The position numbers and the translations under genes were made by a program. The notes below the pieces were generated by a model. It made no database searches, was not told the origin of the DNA, and was given only the letters and a program-made list of their open reading frames with translations. DNA of 64,000 nt from Taiwanofungus camphoratus. Its lineage: Eukaryota > Basidiomycota > Agaricomycetes > Polyporales > Taiwanofungaceae. Location: NCBI GenBank assembly GCA_003999685.1, contig CP021229.1:1612001-1676000 (forward strand). Direction: 5' to 3'. How positions within the stretch are numbered: position 1 is the first letter of the stretch; every line of letters begins with the position of its first letter. This document shows, piece after piece, positions 41,022-50,800 of this stretch.

Positions 41022-43446
41022 ATGCTCCGGGCCACCACAATGCGGCCTCTCACTTTGCATTCCTCCGCTCTCAACGAGTCTGAGTATTCATCGTTTACGT
41101 TCTCTCTCCGGGATCTTGCCACACTCGAGGACGACCATCCGGACACGAAGTACTCCGACTCGTACTACGAAGACCTCGAGGTCGGCGTGCGCGAAGCCCG
41201 GGCTTGGCTTAGAGGGCGGTATTCGGCTCTTGCGCCGGGAACTATAGACTCGGTTTGCTCTTCTCTTCCCCAGTTCGTTCGGCATCCTCACTGCGCTCTA
41301 GATCCTTCGCTTGTTCTGCCCCACATTAGCACATACGGACGTTCTGACCGGCGGCCAGTTCTTCGCTGCCCTTCGCCTCGTCACCCATGCGCTCAATGGA
41401 AAGCAAGTGGACCAGGGTCTTGTTTTTGTCCAGTGTGAGTATTTTTTTTCAACTCTTTCTGGCGCTTCGTGTTGCCTGTGCGCCTAGCGACGAGCAGACC
41501 GCTGTGTCGCAACTGAGCACTGTGGATCTTGTTTCCGGCGCCTTTCGTTGTTAGCACGTCGAGAATACTTGCAAGCGTGCACTCCCATGTTGATTATCAA
41601 GTGTGCACAAGGGGGTGACCTTTTAACGAATGCTGGTTGGAGCCATCGTGAGCTCCCTACCCGTCTGATCACGGTTGTACAAGATGGGCCCCAGCGGGTG
41701 TGTTACAACCAAGGCCAGCTCATGATCTCATTCACATTTTTCTCAAGACTTGACGAGTTGTTTATGCCCTTCTTCCGATCGAACACGGTGCTGCTTCTAG
41801 ACGCTAAAGCTGTTTGTTTAGCATATCCAGAACCTACACCACAACCTCCTGCAGAAGCACAGGCAGTGTCTCAAGAACGTAGCTCTCCGACCCCCATTCC
41901 AACCTCTGATCCACCTGCGCCCGATGTGAATCCATTTGTTGCTCGCGCAAAATCAACCGAACGGCCTGCACCTCCCGTACCCTCTTCATCTACCCCATTT
42001 CAATCTTCCTTCCCCCCAGTGCTTCCTCCAAAGCCCAGTACGAATCCTTTTCTGGCTCGCAGGGCTTCAGCAGAAGATGGTTCTCGCCAGGCTGTGGTAC
42101 CCAACTTCAACACTAGCACATTATCGCGTGCACGTACGTCCTTCTCCGCCGAAGGTAGGATACCTCCCCTCCCGCCGCGCAAACCGGTGATCCCGGTTCC
42201 ACCCCCTCGTCATTCGTCTCTGGTTCCAGTCGGCCGCATTGGGTCTTCACACCACCCCCTGCCACCGACAACCCATCCCAACGTCCTCATACAGCAGTCC
42301 CTGCAGGCGACCCGCGTGGCGCAAAGTCTGAAGAGGGCAGAGCAGCGCCTCGAGCAGGAGCGCGTGCTCGAGGTCCTCAAGAGCAGTAGCGGCGGGCGAC
42401 GCACCCACAGCATCAGTCCGCAGGACGGGCCGAGTCCAGCGTCGTCCAAGTCTGCGTCTGTCGCGAGCTCGGCCGACAGAGACAGGACGGAGATTGGTCG
42501 CCCCGCCCTGCCTCCGCGGCGCAGGTTCAGCCCCCCGGCGTCGACGACGACGGGCTCGGCGCGCTCGTTCGAGCAGGTCGCCCGCGCCACGGTGCACCCC
42601 TTCAGGCCGCCAAGCACCGTCCGCTCCGCGCCCGCCGCCACCGACACGCGCTACTCGCCGTCCCCGTCGCGCACGCCGCCGCGCCCGCTGACCGAGCTGC
42701 CCCCCGAGCCGCCGCCCACGCACCCGGACCGCACCCGCAAGCCGCCCGCGGGGCTCGAGCGCGACGCGCAGCGCAGCCACCCGCCGTCGCCGGACCCGGA
42801 CCCGGGCGCGGGCGCGGGCTCGGGCTCGGGCTCCCCGCGGGTGTTCCGCTCGCGGAGCATGCACCAGCCCGCGCCGCCGCGCGTGCCGCCCCCGCCGCGG
42901 CGCCGCCCGGACAGCGTGGCGTTCACGCCGTCGTCGTCGTCCTCGGCAGAGTCGACGTTCGCGTCGCCTGTGCAGCCGAGTTTCCCGAGCGCTGCGGGGG
43001 GGCTGTCGCGCCACTCCTCGCTGTCGGCGCGCCCGCGCGAGCGCGACGGGGCGGGTCTGTCGGAGCCGATCGCGAACCTGCAGCGGACGCTGTCGAACCT
43101 GCAGCTGAAGGCGGCGCCGCGGCTGGATGCGGCGCGGTACAAGGCGGAGGGCGCGCTGTCGCGGCGCGGGTTCTTGCAGCACTCGCAGCCCGGTGCGCGG
43201 TGGCTGCGCAAGGAGGGCGAGGAGCGGTTGATCGATGGGGACGGGGACGGGGCTGGGGATGGGGACGACGACGAGGCGGGCCTGGGGCGGGACGAAGGGG
43301 GCTTGGACGTGGATGGGGGGGAGGGGAGCGATGTGGACGGGAGTGACGGCGGCGGCGGCGTGGACGCAGACGAGGGTGTGCGGCGGGCGGGCATTGAGCG
43401 CGACGAGTTGAAGTGGCCCGCGGGCGAGGGGTGGAAGCGACTGTGA
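41022..43446 (+). CDS. Proline-rich protein with EH-like N-terminal region and NPF motifs
   Basis: Probably an endocytosis or actin-linked adaptor, by inference. The N-terminal 125 residues form the only ordered part: SSFTFSLRDLATLEDDHPDT, DLEVGVREARAWLRGRYSAL, then, after a 49-nt intron, ILRLFCPTLAHTDVLTGGQF and FAALRLVTHALNGKQVDQGL. LTGGQFFAALRLV resembles the second EF-hand-like half of an EH domain. A 387-nt intron (41435-41821) follows. The rest, over 500 residues, is Pro/Ser/Arg-rich with two NPF motifs (VNPFVARAK, TNPFLARRA), many PPxPxR stretches and a late helical block (IANLQRTLSNLQLKA). The final 100 codons are Gly/Asp-rich. GC content climbs sharply inside the last exon from about 42.4 kb. 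Two in-frame ATGs (41022, 41040) are possible starts. Confidence 0.72.
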
Positions 43447-43968
43447 GGATCGGTGCTCGGACGGGCGTCTGTAGCAGTCGTTATGGCCATTTGCGCAGAA
43501 TATTTGACGAGCTGTATTTTACATCAAATTCCAACTGGATGATACGTTACGTGTCACGCGAGGTTGAAGGAGTGGGTGCCAGTTCTGCTCGTCCGATTTG
43601 CGCTGACACTGTGTCCAAGGTTGCTGTGCACGAAAGTATCCCACGGAAACTAGGCAGGGAGAAGAAAGCGAGCCAGGCTCGTGAGGTGGTTGCACGAATG
43701 CCAGTAGGACTGTGTCAGTAGCTTACACGCATCTCTCGCCGCGCCTGTTCGAGCGCGATGCTGAGGAATCCACTGCTGTGATTCATAAATACATTGCTTC
43801 CATATACACAGATCTATGAGGTCTTGTCCGAGAATGGCAGGCGCGCGCGCGTCTTGTCTCACCTCGACTATAATTAAACGCTGCTGCTGTCACCTCGACT
43901 ATAATTAAACGCTGCTGCTGTCACCTCGACTTTAATTAATCGCTGCTGCTGTCACTCAATCGCTGGTG
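43447..43968. other. Spacer before the G-alpha gene
   Basis: About 520 bp. It starts with the 3' UTR of the EH-like gene, contains a GC dinucleotide run near 43841-43850 and ends in the 31-bp tandem repeats. No gene seen. Confidence 0.5.
43860..43952 (+). repeat. Three tandem 31-bp repeats directly upstream of the G-alpha start
   Basis: Units at 43860-43890, 43891-43921 and 43922-43952. The first two are identical; the third has two substitutions. Each contains cctcgactataattaaac followed by a (GCT)n-like end, ctgctgctgt. The array ends 16 bp before the ATG at 43969, so it lies in the 5' UTR or core promoter. The AT-rich taattaa cores stand out in very GC-rich surroundings. Confidence 0.9.
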
Positions 43969-45568
43969 ATGCTGACGCGGCTCGACGATCCGCTCGCGCT
44001 GGCCATGGCGCCGCCAGCCGACGAGACGGCGACGGAGCGGGCGGAGAGACTGCGGGGCGAGGCCGACGCAAAGCGGGTCAACGACGCCATCGACGACGCC
44101 ATCCGCAGCGAGCGCATCGCATGGAAGAAGCACAAGGCCATCTTCAAGCTGTTGCTCCTCGGCCAGGCTGAGAGCGGTGTGTGTCCGCGTGTGCTCGCGT
44201 GTCCTGCGCCCACTGACCGCCGTCTGCAGGCAAGTCCACCACGCTCAAGAGTGCGTCCGCTGCTTTGCCCGCTGACCACGCGCCCACCCGCCGCTGATCG
44301 CACGCCCACAGATCTGCAGCTGGCCTTTGCCCCCCGCGCATGGGCCGCAGAGCGCGCATCGTGGCGCGCCGTCGTCCAGCTCAACCTCGTCCGTGCCATC
44401 AACGTCATCCTCGACGCCCTCGCACACGAAATGGCCTGCGTCGCCCCTCCCTCGGCACCCGCCGCTCGCCCCTATACGTCCCCCACCGCCCGCCCCTCGG
44501 AGCGCTCCCTCACTCCCACGCCCGCCGCCGCCGACGACCCCGTCCTCGTCTTCACCAGCAAGCACGCCCTGCTCAAGCTCCGCCTCGCCCCGCTCCGCCA
44601 CGTCGAGGCAGACCTCAAGGCACGCCTCGGTGCCGCCTCCTGCGAGCGCACCCCCGACGACCCCATCCTCCCCGCCGCCGCCGCCGCCGCCGCCTACTCC
44701 CAGTCCACGTCCCCCACCGCCCACGACATATGCCTCTACGCCAACCGCTCCTGGCGCGATGCCCTCAACCGCCAGGGCACCACCAAGCGTGTCGGCCACC
44801 ACCGCAGGCGCGGCAGCAGCGCCGATCCCGTTCCCCGCACGAACGACGACGCACCGCAAGGCGGCGGTCCCCCAGCCGACGACGACGACGCGACAGAGGT
44901 CATCGCAGAGTGCGCGCAAGACATGCAGGCGCTCTGGGAGGACGACACCGTGCGCGCGATGCTCACCAAGCGCGGCATCAACATCCAGGACGCCCCCGGC
45001 TTGTGAGTGCCGCGTCGCGCTCCGTCTCCACTCTGACTTTGTGCCCTCCCCCCCAGCTTCCTGGACGACATCGCGCGCATCGCGACGCGCACGTACCTGC
45101 CCTCGGACGACGACGTCGTGCGCGCGCGCCTGCGCACGCTCGGCGTGCAGGAATACCGCCTCAAGTTCGAGAACGACCGTGCGTGCCAGCCGCCCCACGA
45201 CGCACGCACTGCTGACCCACTCGCCTTGTCTCTGCAGCGGGCGTCGACCGCCAGATCGCGAAGGAGTGGCTGATATACGACGTCGGCGGGTCGCGGACCA
45301 GCGTGCGTCCCTCTCCCCCCCTCTCTCTGACCACCCCCACACGCGGCCTCACACCCGCCCGCAGCGCGCGGCGTGGCTGCCGTACTTTGAGGACGCGCAC
45401 GCCATCCTCTTCCTCGCGCCCATCGCCTGCTTCGACGAGCACCTCGCCGAGGACCGCCGCGTCAACCGCCTCGAGGACTCGTTCCAGCTGTGGAAGAGCA
45501 TCGCCGGCAGCAAGACGCTCGCGCGCTGCATCCTCATCCGTGCGTGCTCCCTCCCCGCTCTCCCTCCC

Positions 45569-45609
<41 letters not shown>

Positions 45610-46192
45610 GCGTGCACACGCACGTGGGCTCATCCCCCTCCCGCACAGTGTTCCTGAACAAGTACGACCTGCTGCACCGCAAGCTGCGTGCCGGCGTGCA
45701 AGTCAGCAAGCACCTCGCCAGCTTCGGCGCGCGCGAGAACACCGCGCCCGTCTTCGCCAAGTGTGCGTGAGCCCCCCCCCCCCCCCTGCCTCTGCCTCTG
45801 CCACCTACCCCTGCCTGCCGCGCTGACGAACGCGCCCCCCCCCCCCCCCCCGCGCAGACATGCACCACAAGTTCCGCGAGCAGCACAAGGAGCTCTCGCC
45901 CGAGCCGCGCTCGTTCTATGGATACGTCACGTCGGTTATCGTACGTCTGCCCCTCTGCTGTCGCGCCCGCGCGTGCGCACACACGCTCACCGCCCCTTTG
46001 CCGTTTGCCGCAGGACACGAAGGCCACAGCGTCCACGCTCGCGTCTGGTGCGTCCCCCCGCCCCGCTTCTGACTCCCGCTCCTGACTCCCGCCTGTGACC
46101 GCTGCCCGCCCCCGGGCGACGCGACACGTGCCCCGCCAGTGCGCGACGGGCTGATGCAGCAGCACCTCCAAAAGGCCGACCTGCTCGCATAG
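43969..46192 (+). CDS. Divergent heterotrimeric G-protein alpha subunit
   Basis: A GTP-binding alpha subunit normally coupled to seven-helix receptors at the plasma membrane. Conserved parts are FKLLLLGQAESGKSTTLK (P-loop, split by an intron), NLQLAFAPRAWAAERASWRA then VVQLNLVRAINVILDAL, DDIARIATRTYLPSDDDVVR, ARLRTLGVQEYRLKFE (switch I Arg kept), LIYDVGGSRTSRAAWLPYFE (switch II), EDSFQLWKSIAGSKTLARCI, LFLNKYDLLHRKL (NKxD) and TSVIDTKATAST (TCAT-like). Three departures matter: the catalytic Gln of DVGGQ is Ser (codon 45291-45293), no Gly2 myristoylation site is present (MLTRLDD), and an insert of about 170 residues separates the helical domain from switch I. About nine introns, several with long C or CT runs. 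I recognise it as one of the divergent G-alpha forms common in mushroom fungi. Confidence 0.85.
45571..45607 (+). repeat. (CT)n microsatellite in a G-alpha intron
   Basis: An uninterrupted CT run of 37 nt inside the intron that follows ARCILI. It may act as an extended polypyrimidine tract. Confidence 0.95.
45772..45786 (+). repeat. Poly-C tract (15 nt) in a G-alpha intron
   Basis: A homopolymer of 15 C just after the splice donor following the FGARENTAPVFAK exon. Prone to sequencing and replication slippage. Confidence 0.9.
45835..45851 (+). repeat. Poly-C tract (17 nt) before a G-alpha splice acceptor
   Basis: A homopolymer of 17 C at the 3' end of the same intron, where a polypyrimidine tract is expected. 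Read length there should be treated with caution. Confidence 0.9.
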
Positions 46193-47892
46193 GCATAGGC
46201 CCACGGCGTGTGTGTGTGTGTGTCGCAGCCAGACAGGGTCTGTGCGCGTTTGTGGATTATATATATCTACCTGGCCGTTCGTGCTTCGCGCTCCGTATGT
46301 GCTCTCGTTTCTGCGTCCGCCGCAGCCACTACTATATCATATCACGTCACGTCACGTCACGTCACATCGCTACCCCGGATCCGTCGTGGGCGCGCACGGT
46401 TTGTTGACGTGTACCTCGGGGGAGACCGTCTACTTACTAATGCGAGAATGGACCGTTCTGTGCTCGCGACCGTCCAGTTGAGCTGCTGACGTTCGCTGTG
46501 TCGATCGATATAAACACACACAGGCGGTGCGAGGTGCGAGGTGCGAGGTGCGGTGGCCGTTTTTGGTAAGGCACGAGACTAGACGAGGCACGACACGACA
46601 CGACGCCGGCCTCGGCGGAACCGCCCCCCTGGCCTCTGGCCCTGGGGCTCCTTGCAGCCGAAAGGCCCATCCTCCCCCTCCCCTCCCATTTTCCCATCCA
46701 TCCACTCACACGTCCCGCTGTCCCTCCGCTCAGAGGCAGAGGCAGAGGTAGAGGTAAAAGTCGAAGTCGTTCTCGGCCTGGTTCTGCGGCTCGGCTGGCA
46801 CGCTGCGCGCGCGCGCGGTCCGTTGGAACGCTGTGGCGCAATTGCCAGCATGCCGGCATTTGCAGCGCGCCGCGCGCGTCACGCGTCAGGACAGACAGAC
46901 AGACAGACGGACGGACAGACGGCTCTGAGGAAGGTGTTTGGCTTTTCTCCTCGAGTTCGAGTTCGAGTGCTGTTGGCTCGGGTTGAGTCTGCCTACGCGA
47001 TCTGGCTGCTTGTGCGGGTGCGAGTGCGGTGCCCCCGCACTGGTGTGATTTCGCCTATTTTTTTTTTGAAAAAAGACTCCACTGGCTGCTGCGTCGTCGT
47101 CACGGCTGGCGCGCCCCGGTGCATGCTAACCATGCGCGTCTCCTCCGTCCAGCCCAGTTGGCTGCTCCAGCGATGAGACGGCGTGTACGCACGCTCTGCA
47201 CCCCACTCGCCGTGATCGACGAGGCCGGCATCCTTCGATGGCCTGCTGGCACTCTGTGTATACCACAACGTACAGCACGGTACATACGGAGCGTTGCCTG
47301 TAGTTCAACCAGGCGCTCAGGAAATCTTAGAGTAGCCAGGTGTTCGAGGGCGCAGAGACACGTGATTTTCAACGCGTATTATGAACTTCTTGGAAGGAGG
47401 TTGACTCCTGATGTCGCTGACCACGGTATCTTGTCTGCCCACGCCACGTCTCGAGGCCACCGAGAGCGGTTGGTGCGCCGCTCATGCGGGCGCGGATGCC
47501 CATTTACTATCACATAAGACTCTACGTGTACCTACGCTGTATGGAGTATAAACCCGGTGAATTAAAAAAAAAGACCACGGTATCTTGTGCGAGCCTGCTA
47601 AATTGCATCTCACCGTCGACAGGGTTCATGTAGCTACCACTTAAATCCTCCGTGTCCGATTCATGTTCATCTGTTGGCGAAGAGGCTGCCATTCATACAA
47701 ATTACAAACAGGAAAAAAAGAAGGATATCAGTTGAAGCAGGATCGACGAATCTTACGTCTGCTTGGGCAAAGAAACTCGACCATCTATCCAGCCACTGCT
47801 AGAAAACACCCGGCCTTTTAGTTCGCGACACGGTGTACATTTCGTTTTCCGAACGTGGAACAATCCTCGGTCCATGGAGAGATGGCGATCTT
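46193..47892. other. Microsatellite-rich noncoding spacer, no gene recognised
   Basis: 1.7 kb holding the 3' flanks of two convergent genes. Simple repeats seen: (GT)n at 46208-46223, a CACGT pentamer repeat at 46342-46366, a 7-bp gtgcgag repeat at 46527-46553 and an ACAG/ACGG tetramer tract at 46890-46921. GC content falls back to the window average at about 47.5 kb. Several frames are open but they are low-complexity and lack family resemblance. Confidence 0.7.
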
Positions 47893-50800
47893 TCACACGC
47901 CGATGTGAATGTACGTAGCCCATTGTTCCGCCGGGACCCCCTTCGCGCGCAACTGCCGTGTGGCCGAGTCGAGTGCATACGGGATGTCGTCGGGAGCCAG
48001 AAGGCCGTCCTTGAACAGCTCTCGATACACGACGTCTGCCACGAAGGGACCGTCTTTGTCCCACATGGACCTGATTCCAGGGGGGAAACAAGATCAGCTG
48101 CTGCGTCGGCGTCGTCCAGCCGGAAAGAGACGACTCACCACATCGTCCCGATGATGCTCTTGAACCCTGTGAAGAACATCGTCGCCGCCAAATGCACCGT
48201 CTGGTCCGGCTGCGCGCGGTCGCCCCTCGCCGTCTCGCACGCCGCGAGGAAGGCGAGGAGCGCTCTCGTCAGTCTGAGCTGCATCAGCCGCGCCACCGTC
48301 AGCTTCTTCCTGTCCCGCAGAACGAAGCCGCTCTCCAGAGGGTCGGCCAGGTGCTGCTGGCCGTGGCACGACAGATGCACAACGGTAGCCTCGGGCAGTT
48401 TGTCGACCACCATCTGGACAGTCGGCCCGGACTGCGGCTGATCGTGCCCGTCACCGTCGAGACGCAGAATCGCCTTGGCCCCTGCTACGCGTGCCACTAT
48501 TTCGACTTCCTCCGAGGCCTTGTTGAGATACGAGACGGTCCCAGGGACTCCGGGCTCCGCCACAAGCAAGACTTTGGCCCCCGTGCGGGGGATGGGGTCC
48601 AGTTCTCTGCGTGCGTTGATGAGCGCCTGCAGAGTTGGGGTGTACGACGAAACGACGTAGTCTGCGCAACACTCAAATTCATCGTCAAACTCCCCCTTGA
48701 TGTCGTCCGTCACGCTGTCTTTTAGATCACGGTATGTCCCGGCTGCATGCAGGGGAAGGAACGAGAACGGGCCTGTCGGACACCACCACAGCCTCGGGCG
48801 GTTACGCCCCTGTGATCTCTATTACATAGGCATTAGCTACGTTGACATTAACAGATACAATCACATCGAGGTAGCTCACCGGGATGCCCATTGCATGTAT
48901 GACAGGTTCAACAATCTTCTGCCAGAGATACCCCAAGAAAACGCCTCCGCTACCAGTGCCCTGCGAACCCTTTCTTTCCGACGGTTCATCGAAGTCATCA
49001 TAGTCGAGATCCCTAAGTTTCACATTACTGCCCTTAAGCATGAAGCTCAACTTTTCAAGTTTTTGCAGGGTCACCGAAGGAAGCGCGATCCTCTCGGTTG
49101 TTTTATCACGTTGAATAGCGATGGCTTGGCACGAGCTCTTGCCGGCAAGCAAAACAACAACTGGGCCCCTCTCTGACACCTGAGCGAGGTAACTGAATTC
49201 CTCGTTCAAGAGGAAACGTCCAAAGCCGGGCACCGCACGAGCTTCCTTGATTTTGGATTCGAATTTGACGCTCAAACGTCGTCGACGTGCTGTATCGTCC
49301 TCGAGGAACCTTGCAACGTTGATGGCTTCAGGTGCAGCGACTGCCTCCTATAGCTATCGAGCTCCAGCTGACGTGACAGACTTCTCAGTTCATCTGATAT
49401 CTGTGACGGGAGCTTGTCGAAGAGGGTGCGCAGGCGGAGAGCCTGCGTCCAAAACACGGCACGGCCTTCTTCGAGCATTTCAATGGCAGTCTGCGGCTTC
49501 TCGATGACCAGCGCGTGTGCGGCGCCATCGTTCGCAAGGCGCTCTGACAACTTCAGGACTCGCAGACGAGAGCCGATGTCCAGACCAAAATAAGCGACCT
49601 GAGGCAAAAGATGTATTGTTTGCTGATAATCCTCAACCAATGATTCACGTCCACTTGGGTTCAGATAACTATCCAGAGACTTGATGTTCTCGATGGCTGC
49701 CAGCCAATCCACAGCGCTGTTCAAACGCAGTCTTGGGATTCGACCGACATCGTTGACCGCGGCAGAAAGGGCTTCGAACGCAAGTTCCAATTGGATTGTG
49801 TCAGTTGACATATTAAAGTTGTGAAGGTAGAACCAAGCCAAGCTTTGACGGTGAAGCGATACGTCTGGGTGACCTGCAGGTAGCCTTTTGATACTGTCTA
49901 CGGTCAATTCGATGGCTTTCTCCATGTCACCTATAGCACCAGCCTGTTGTCCACGGGCAGCAATGAGGTTTGCAAGCTGATGGAGATGTTGGGGACGCTC
50001 TGGATGACCCTCGGGCAAAAGTTCGAGTGCTCTGTGGCATTCGTCTATAGCACGCTTGAGCGCGTTGACATTCCCTGACCGCTGGTACTGCAGCAACAGT
50101 ATCGCCGAGAGACTTTTCAAGGTATATGCACGATAAGGAGAACTTTCCGACATAGTGTCGAAAGCTTCTAACAGCAGTTGAACAGACCGTTCGCCGTCAT
50201 TTGCGTCTCCCAAGCGATCGTAACGAGTATGGAATGCCGAGGCAACGTTATATAGTGCCAGTGACCGGCCAACGCGCCCCTTATGGTAGAGCGCGAGCGC
50301 TTCTTCCCCAAGGGTGATCACTTCGTTCAGATCGGTTGTGTCTTCGAACTGCTCAAACCGGACTTTCAGCGCCGTAGCAAGATTGTTCAGAGCCCATGCG
50401 CGATCCGCATGACCCTCTAGACATAAGTCAAGTGCTTCTCTGTACAGTCTGATGCTATCCTCTTCATCGTCCAGACTTCCACCCAACTTGAATCGTATAT
50501 GAAGAGCTCCGGCAAGATTGACAAGGGACCGCAAACGATCTGGATTTCCCTTAGGGCGATAGTGCAGGGCTTTCTCGTGCAAGTTTATGCACTCCTTGAG
50601 ATCATCAACATCTCCCTGGCGTATGAACCGATCCACAAGAGACGTTGCGAGGCTCGTAGCAAAAGATGAATAAAAAATGTGAGTCTCGTTGATAAAGTCC
50701 AAGGCGTCTCTGTACAATTTGATACCTTTTTGGAGATCGTTCAAGTCCCCCAGGTGGTCGGCACGAGTACAGATGGCGGTAGCAGCATTGTACAGAAGCA

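Noticed and set aside
40197-41060. A 287-codon minus-strand frame reading through the NmrA-like N-terminal region
   Set aside because: Only the middle part resembles NmrA-like proteins. The upstream 150 codons overlap the start of the EH-like gene and match nothing.
42247-43490. Long open frames on the minus strand opposite the EH-like gene
   Set aside because: Arg/Pro/Ala-rich shadows of GC-rich coding DNA, where stop codons are rare in every frame. The plus-strand protein has the plausible domain and splice sites.
44245-46204. Long alternative frames on both strands across the G-alpha gene
   Set aside because: Compositional artefacts of about 70% GC. They cross introns of the G-alpha gene and have no family resemblance.
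46193-47892. Small genes in the microsatellite-rich spacer
   Set aside because: Frames are made of simple repeats or low-complexity sequence, with no recognisable domains.
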